NCBI RefSeq assembly: GCF_000283155.1
Contig: NW_004454280.1
Location: forward strand, 2,714,380 to 2,778,379
DNA from: Ceratotherium simum simum
Lineage: Eukaryota; Chordata; Mammalia; Perissodactyla; Rhinocerotidae
DNA length: 64,000 nt
Direction: 5' to 3'
The translations under genes were made by a program, and so were the position numbers. Each line of letters begins with the position of its first letter. Within the stretch, counting starts at the first letter, position 1. Below are positions 57,306 to 64,000 of this stretch, one piece after another. The notes beneath the pieces were generated by a model. The model saw only the letters and a list, made by a program, of their open reading frames with translations, did not search any database and was not told the origin of the DNA.

Positions 57306-57989
57306 TTTTAAAGGGTATAATTGGTTTTAAATTGTTAAAGTATGTGTGTGTAAATATCTCCATACAAATATTTGTAGAATAAATGTAGGACCTGTCCATG
57401 CTTATCACAATGAAGTGCGGTACACAGGTAAGCAAACTACCATTTCTTATTTTAATTGTTATTGAAGACAGCGACCTGTTAGAAGAACGAGAGAGAATTG
57501 TGCAAAAAATTGAGCCTTTCTTGTGTAATTTGTATTTAAAGTCAAGTGACATTCTCCTTTTATCCCTTTATAACAGCTCTTCAGCTCTCCCTTTATAACC
57601 TCCTCCACTAACTCCCCAGGATCAGTAGCATTTTTAAGTTAACTTATTTTTCTCCAGTAAAAGGGGTGTGTCTTTCTCAGGAGAAGACATTTCAATAGTA
57701 ATCCCCAGATTACGATCTCTCTCCCCTGACTAGGCCTCTCTCCAACCCCTAACACTACTTTTTTTCCTTCTCTCTTTGACATGTTAAATAAGGGTTTCAC
57801 AGATTTTGCAACCTTACCCTAATTGGGTGCTATTTCTCATCCTACCTCCTGATCTTACTTTTCAACAGAGTTCTCTAAAATCCTTCAACTGCTGGCACGT
57901 TTCCCAGCCTGACCCTCCCTTCCATGTTAGAGCCCCACCCACACCTTCTGCAATGACCTTACTGGCTTCATTCATGGGCTTCACTTGTG
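57306..57989. other. Unassigned sequence
   Basis: No recognisable gene or repeat. Confidence 0.3.
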
Positions 57990-58250
57990 TGGGAGGCATA
58001 AGAATTAAGCTGGAATCCCGACTCTACCACTTACCAAACATATCACCTCAGCCTGGTTATTTAATTTCTTAGTGTCTTGATATCCTCATTTAACAAATAC
58101 AGATAATAAGGATACATAATTCATACATATGTTGTGAAGGTTAAATCAGTTAATTTGCATAAAGGACTTAGCACAGTACTGGCAAACAGCAAAGAATGAG
58201 TAGATGTGAGATATTGTTATTATAATATGTTTACACTATTATATATTATA
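57990..58250 (+). mobile_element. MIR SINE, sense, near-complete
   Basis: gctggaatcccgactctacc acttacc, then tatcctcatttaacaaatac agataataa, ttgtgaaggttaaatcagtt and gacttagcacagtactggca are in MIR order. Confidence 0.8.
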
Positions 58251-58489
58251 TTATGTATTTCTGTGCAACTCCAAAGGCAGGGTTTTCAAGCAATATGAGA
58301 TTTTCTATTCTGACTGCACAGCTGACAAAATTTACTGAAAGGTTGAAATTTTTGGTAAAGTCAATTATTTTGCATTGTGTAAAAAGCCCTCTCCTATCTA
58401 TCTCCCTTCAAAAATAAAAGTTATTTGAATTTGTATATATTTCTATAACATTTTATAATTGAACTTATTCTTAGTTATTGCTAAACATT

Positions 58490-59135
58490 AAATGTGATGT
58501 TGACAAAGACTCTCTTCTTAACCAAACTTTAGTCAGGTTCCTCTGAGCCCTCTTCTTGACTAGACCTGGACCTTGACCCCCATCCTTGCTGGGCCTGCAT
58601 AGTCCAGTTGTAGCAAGAATCCTGCTCCAACAGCTTATAGAAAATCCTTCCTCACCTTGATATCCAATTCCCCTTGATATCTAATCAAATTCCTCATACC
58701 ATACTGTTTTTTTTTTTTTTGGTGAGGAAGATTGTCCCTGAGCTAACATCTGTTCCAGTCTTCCCTTATTTTTTATATGTGGGTCACCAACACAGCATGG
58801 CTTGACGAGTGGTGTGGGTCCACGCCTGGGATCCGAACCTGCGAACTCAGGCTGCCAAAGCAGAGCACGCTGAACTTAACCACTATACCACCAGGCTGGC
58901 CCCTTCTCATGCTCTACTCTTGATATCTGATTACCCTGGCTTGCCCTCAGCAAGAATCCTATTAGCTCGGATTAGCAAGAATCCCGTCTACTGTTGATGT
59001 TTCCTCTTAGTAATTTTTTATTCACCAACCCCCCAACTCTGCTCCTTGGCTATAAATCCCCAGTTGACTTTGCTGTATTTGGAATTGAGCCCAATCTCTT
59101 TCCTCTATTATGATAGTCTTGACACCATCGGGGAG
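58490..59135 (+). mobile_element. ERV LTR, family H, split by a SINE
   Basis: Sense LTR-like sequence with a TATAAAT box at 59,051-59,057 (ccttggctataaatcccc) after a pyrimidine-rich U3 that repeats cttgatatc-type and agcaagaatcc-type motifs. Interrupted by an ERE SINE at 58,707-58,902. Ends are not fixed. Confidence 0.5.
58707..58902 (-). mobile_element. ERE2-like SINE, antisense
   Basis: T tract at left, ggtgaggaagattgtccctg body, cacagcatggcttgacgagt, and head accaggctggccc at right. Confidence 0.9.
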
Positions 59136-59139
59136 GGAA

Positions 59140-59641
59140 TAATTCTGCCTTCTACCCTTCTTGTGTTCTTATGGCTGGCCTAATAATAAAATTGACACAA
59201 GACTAGATTAACAGAAAAAAACAATTTAATTATGTGCACACAGGATAATCATGAAAATGATGCTGTCTGAGATAGGCAAAGCAGGGGGCTTTTAGATCCT
59301 TTTACACAAAGAAACAATAAATTTGTAAGAAATAACAGGACAAAGAAATTTAGGTTTGGGGGACATACTAAGAGAAATTTAAACAGGGTTTAGCCCTGAG
59401 GTAGTAAATTAGTAAAAGTAACAAGGTTTGTTTATACAGGCTTCTTGGCCCTGAATTCCTCAGCTCTGATGATAAGGATGTCTATCTCCTGGTGTGGGAA
59501 GAGTACCTTTCATATGGGAGATTTATTCCCTCCTTGCAGGGGGAACAGAAAGAGGAGAGGGAAATGCCTTTTTTTTTTTTTTTTTTTTGCATTGGCTGCT
59601 TCTCAAGTAACTTTAATTCAAAATAATCAACATGCCATTGT
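59140..59641 (-). mobile_element. ERV LTR, family E-like, antisense, cut by the gap
   Basis: Resembles family E in reverse: gttcttatggctggcctaat at the sense 3' side and, just before the gap, aagtaactttaattcaaaat aatcaacatgcca (sense ...gattattttgaattaaagtt). The 5' 50 or so bases of the LTR would lie in the gap. It also contains an 18-20 base T run at about 59,570-59,588. Confidence 0.7.
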
Positions 59642-59741
59642 NNNNNNNNNNNNNNNNNNNNNNNNNNNNNNNNNNNNNNNNNNNNNNNNNNNNNNNNNNN
59701 NNNNNNNNNNNNNNNNNNNNNNNNNNNNNNNNNNNNNNNNN
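59642..59741. other. Assembly gap, exactly 100 N
   Basis: One hundred N bases, the usual placeholder length for a gap of unknown size. Confidence 1.
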
Positions 59742-60016
59742 TAACCTGTCTTGTTAATTATTTGGCCAGCCATAAGAAACTTAAGGGAAAGGGCAGAGGG
59801 GGATTCCCCACTTCCCCCACACAGTCAATGAAGTAACCAGATGAGAACTTGGGCCTCCTGAGTCTGGATATCTAATGTGTGTCCTCCCCTATTTGATTCT
59901 CATAACCTAAGAAGTAGGTCCTACATCTACTTGGATGTGGAAAATAGGACTCAGAGAAGTCAAATGATTAACCTGAACTTATAAGGGGTGGAGTTGGATT
60001 TTAAAATATACGTCTT

Positions 60017-60225
60017 GGGCTGGCCCCATGGCTTAGCGGTTAAGTGCACACGCTCCACTGCTGGTGGCCCAGGTTCAGATCCCAGGCGCACACTGACGCA
60101 CCGCTTCTCTGGCCATGCTGAGGCCGCGTCCCACGTACAGCAACCAGAAGAATGTGCAACTATGATGTACAACTATCTACTGGGGCTTTGGGGGGAAAAA
60201 TAAATAAAATTATAAAAATAAAAAA
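60017..60225 (+). mobile_element. ERE1 SINE (copy 2 of 54,302-54,510)
   Basis: Same sequence and same target duplications as in copy 1, shifted by 5,715. Confidence 0.94.
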
Positions 60226-60240
60226 TAAAATATACATCTT

Positions 60241-60487
60241 TTTGGCGCCAGGCCAGTGGCATAGTGGTTAAGTTCCCATGCTCCACTTCAGCAGTCCAAG
60301 GTTCACTGGTTCAGATCCTGGGCATGGACCTACACATGGCGCATCAAGCCATGCTGTGGTGGCATCCCACCCGCAAAATAGAGGAAGATTGGCACAGATG
60401 TTAGCTCAAGAGCAATCTTCCTCAAGCAAAAAGAGGAAGATTGGCCACAGATGTTAGCTCAGGGCCAGTCTTCCTGATACACACACA
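60241..60487 (+). mobile_element. ERE2-like SINE (copy 2 of 54,526-54,772)
   Basis: Same as copy 1, shifted by 5,715. Confidence 0.92.
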
Positions 60488-61262
60488 ATAAATGCAGGTA
60501 TTTAAAAAAAAATGTTTCCTGCCATTCTCTGCATCATGTGTTATACTAGTGATTTGTACATTTTTTGATTTATCATATTCTTTGAGAATATGATGAATGA
60601 CATGGACCATCTCCCAGAAAAGTAGACTATGTGCTTGCTAAGTGTTAAACATAATTTAATACACATTCTAAAGTTCATCTGTGGGCAAAGACCTTCTAGG
60701 AAGAGGTTTGCAGACCTTAGGTTAGGACTTGTATTATGCTGGTAAGTGTTTAACAATACTCTCCTCATTTAATTCTGCCATAAATATTGGTTGATATTTT
60801 CATTTATTCTAATAAGTAAAATGAAAGTGAAATAATGATTTATGTTATTACAAGTGAAACAGAATTTCACTTGTTTCTCTAACAACATGAGTGACTTCTT
60901 TGCTGAATCAGATAACACTTTTCAAATACTGGAAGAATATTTCTCAATTTGTTATGGTATTCACAAATTAATGGCAAGTCACAGGTTATTTTTAAGTTTA
61001 GTCTGCATTGCTAACATTTTTCCATCTTTCTTAAGACTTTCTTAAGTCTAGACAATCAACAAAACAATAAATCAAACTTTGATTTGTAGTGTTTGCTGAT
61101 TTCTGTGGTACAAATATCCCTACCAGGGCAGATTTCAAGCTACCAAGGTGATGTTATTGAATATGGAGCTGGCACAATATGTACAGTAGCACACCACCAT
61201 ATAGTATTTAGATGCAATAGACATAAATAACTTCAAGAGCACATTACCAGGTAAGGGTCTAC

Positions 61263-61770
61263 TGCCCAATGCACATAGAAGCCAATATCTACGACACCAG
61301 CTTTTGAGGAAAGAAAAGGCTTTATTGTGAGGTTGACTAGAAGGGACACAGGAGGCAAAGCTCTCAAACCTGTCTCTTCAGTCCAGGGTTTGGGGTAAAA
61401 TTAAGATATTAGGGAGGGGAGGCTGGTATGCAGTAGTGCTGGCAGGATGAGTTTCAATTGGCAGGACTCCAAACAAACCATTTATGGTAAGGTACAGAAA
61501 GGGGCTTTAACATCAGATCTTCCTGGACAATGGACGTCTCATTTCTGGAAAAGGTCTGTCTTTCAAGTTCTGGTCATGCCCTAGTCCTTTTTGTTCCACT
61601 GGTGGGGGGGAAATCTTTGGTTCTATGTTTTATTTCAGGTCAAAGTTTTCTCTTCTGCACGTGCTCCAGCTAGATGACTTGCAGTTTTGGTTCACTGTCC
61701 CTCAAAAACAACTTTAACATTTTGTTGTTAATAATATTGGGTCAGTTTAAACTGGTCCTATGGTTACATA
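61263..61770 (-). mobile_element. ERV LTR, family G (copy 2 of 55,548-56,055)
   Basis: Same as copy 1, shifted by 5,715. Confidence 0.6.
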
Positions 61771-62762
61771 CACAGGCAATAAACATAGTAATTAGAAATT
61801 GAGAATGTTGTGTATTTATTACCTTTGTTTTTTAATACAATTTATTTAGTGAATTAACATAATTTAATTTTTAATAATGGCTGCATTTAACAACTTGCTT
61901 ATAAAATTCCTGACAATTTAATGATGGGCTCTTTCACACCAGGTATGAGCTTGCACATGACTGGTGAGGACCCACTGTGCTGTATTATTTTGCCTCCTAT
62001 CCACTTTGCTTTTTGTGACTTGCTTAGCATCCTTAGATTTTGGAATTCTTCCCCTGCAGTTCTCGAGCCAACTTTCTTCTTTTTCTTTACCAAAATTACC
62101 TAATTGAAAAGAGGGACAAGATTGCTGAGTCTCTTATCTGCCCCTGTGATGCCCTTGGAATGACTAAATTCTCCATGTTCTTTAGTCTTTTCCCCACTTT
62201 CTGCTGGGCTTCACTCATTACTGTATGATTGAGTTTCACTGACTTTCTGGTAAGTATATTTTATGCTTTTCCTGCTACTCAGGGCCAGATTGAGAATGCC
62301 GTAAGTAGGCTTGAGCTATATATAATTTTGGGGACTATTTTAAGAAAAAAGAATACAAAATACAAATTCAAATAAAGTACAGGGCTTTGGAAATTTCTGG
62401 GCCTAAATTCACTTGATTTCATTATAAATCCCCTTCTGTAGCTCTTAGGTTCTTTCTTTAAAATGGGTGGATATTTGGAGGTAGGGGAATGTGTGTGTGT
62501 GTGGGTGCACATGTACCTTTATATCTGCACAATAGAGAGCATCCAGGGGAGAATGCAGGCACTAGGGTGCTTTTTGGTAGGGTTGGGACCAGGGTAACTT
62601 CATGTTTATCTGGAATTTTCCTGTTAATTTATTGGTTTTTTTTTTTTTTTTTACTACTATTACCTGTTTTACTATTATTACCTGTTAATTTACTATTTCA
62701 CGCCTAGAAGCCTCAGTTTTCTCATTTCTAAAATGAAGGTATTGTACTGAATCTCTGTCAAC

Positions 62763-63005
62763 TTTTTTTTTTTGTAAGGAAGATTGCCCCTGAGCTAATA
62801 TCTGTTGCCTCTTCTTCTTTTTGCTTGAGGAAGATTGTCCCTGAGCTAACATCTGTGCCAATCTCCCTCTATTTTATTTATGGGATACCACCACAGCTTG
62901 GCTTGATGAGCAGTGTGTAGATCCGTGCCTGGGATCTGAACCCATGAACCCTGGGACGCTGAAGTAGAGTGTGAGAACTAAACCACTACGCCACCGGGCT
63001 GGCCG
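62763..63005 (-). mobile_element. ERE2-like SINE (copy 2 of 57,047-57,289)
   Basis: Same as copy 1, shifted by 5,716. Confidence 0.92.
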
Positions 63006-63705
63006 CTGAATTCCTGTCAATTTTTAAAGGGTATAATTGGTTTTAAATTGTTAAAGTATGTGTGTGTAAATATCTCCATACAAATATTTGTAGAATAAAT
63101 GTAGGACCTGTCCATGCTTATCACAATGAAGTGCGGTACACAGGTAAGCAAACTACCATTTCTTATTTTAATTGTTATTGAAGACAGCGACCTGTTAGAA
63201 GAACGAGAGAGAATTGTGCAAAAAATTGAGCCTTTCTTGTGTAATTTGTATTTAAAGTCAAGTGACATTCTCCTTTTATCCCTTTATAACAGCTCTTCAG
63301 CTCTCCCTTTATAACCTCCTCCACTAACTCCCCAGGATCAGTAGCATTTTTAAGTTAACTTATTTTTCTCCAGTAAAAGGGGTGTGTCTTTCTCAGGAGA
63401 AGACATTTCAATAGTAATCCCCAGATTACGATCTCTCTCCCCTGACTAGGCCTCTCTCCAACCCCTAACACTACTTTTTTTCCTTCTCTCTTTGACATGT
63501 TAAATAAGGGTTTCACAGATTTTGCAACCTTACCCTAATTGGGTGCTATTTCTCATCCTACCTCCTGATCTTACTTTTCAACAGAGTTCTCTAAAATCCT
63601 TCAACTGCTGGCACGTTTCCCAGCCTGACCCTCCCTTCCATGTTAGAGCCCCACCCACACCTTCTGCAATGACCTTACTGGCTTCATTCATGGGCTTCAC
63701 TTGTG

Positions 63706-63966
63706 TGGGAGGCATAAGAATTAAGCTGGAATCCCGACTCTACCACTTACCAAACATATCACCTCAGCCTGGTTATTTAATTTCTTAGTGTCTTGATGTC
63801 CTCATTTAACAAATACAGATAATAAGGATACATAATTCATACATATGTTGTGAAGGTTAAATCAGTTAATTTGCATAAAGGACTTAGCACAGTACTGGCA
63901 AACAGCAAAGAATGAGTAGATGTGAGATATTGTTATTATAATATGTTTACACTATTATATATTATA
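63706..63966 (+). mobile_element. MIR SINE (copy 2 of 57,990-58,250)
   Basis: Same as copy 1, shifted by 5,716; contains the single A-to-G difference at 63,798. Confidence 0.8.
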
Positions 63967-64000
63967 TTATGTATTTCTGTGCAACTCCAAAGGCAGGGTT

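Larger units (their letters stand above)
54027..58284. repeat. Copy 1 of a 4.26-kb near-identical duplication
   Basis: This interval reappears at 59,742-64,000 in the same orientation, including its SINEs, LTR and simple tracts. I found two differences: a T tract of 16 (56,921-56,936) versus 17, and A at 58,082 versus G at 63,798. Confidence 0.97.
59742..64000. repeat. Copy 2 of the 4.26-kb duplication
   Basis: Begins abruptly at the gap edge inside a family A LTR (equal to 54,027) and follows copy 1 to the window end at an offset of 5,715, changing to 5,716 after the T tract at about 62,636-62,652. Individual elements are listed once for copy 1; their counterparts here are the positions plus the offset. 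Confidence 0.97.

Noticed and set aside
54027..64000. Duplicated frames as evidence for a tandem gene family
   Set aside because: The copies are identical including non-coding repeats, and the block adjoins an assembly gap, so the frames are not under separate selection.
1..64000. Bacterial-type features (operons, ribosome binding sites, origins, attachment sites)
   Set aside because: The repeat content shows that this is mammalian nuclear DNA, so these categories do not apply.

Overview
This is a stretch of mammalian nuclear DNA with no recognisable host gene. The organism is most likely a perissodactyl: horse family, or possibly rhinoceros or tapir. The main evidence is about a dozen copies of ERE-type tRNA-derived SINEs (head resembling GGCCGGCCCGGTGGCTTAGC, some with the AGATGTTAGCTCAGGGCC tail). 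These lie among L1, L2, MIR, ERVL-MaLR and MER5-type repeats expected in any placental genome. All open reading frames are short. The only ones with recognisable protein homology are broken pieces of LINE-1 ORF2.

Layout. 0-7.6 kb: ancient L2, MaLR, MIR and MER5 fragments, one ERV LTR and a (CA)n microsatellite. 7.6-9.5 kb: a 5'-truncated L1 broken by an LTR and a SINE. 9.8-11.7 kb: three related LTRs in alternating orientation. 12-24 kb: a stack of old L1 copies, several inserted into each other, with MaLR, LTR and SINE insertions including an unusual tRNA-Glu-headed element. 23.7-28.2 kb: a younger L1 with two SINEs, each bounded by target-site duplications. 30.1-31.1 kb: an L1 with a 5' inversion. 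31-48 kb: L2, MIR, MaLR and SINE fragments and apparently single-copy sequence. 45-54 kb: a cluster of solo LTRs nested up to three deep. 54.0-58.3 kb: a mixed block that appears again after a 100-N gap, from 59,742 to the window end.

The window reads as intergenic or deep intronic DNA. There is no gene network to describe. The main results are: a 4.26 kb near-identical duplication around an assembly gap, which looks like unmerged contig ends; the nested LTR cluster, whose order can be read from perfect 4-bp target duplications; mosaic LTR families that share U3 sequence; and the tRNA-Glu-headed retroposon at 22.0 kb. I found no evidence for a previously undescribed functional system. Repeat family names are from recognition by eye; LTR family letters A to I are labels of my own, used only within this annotation.
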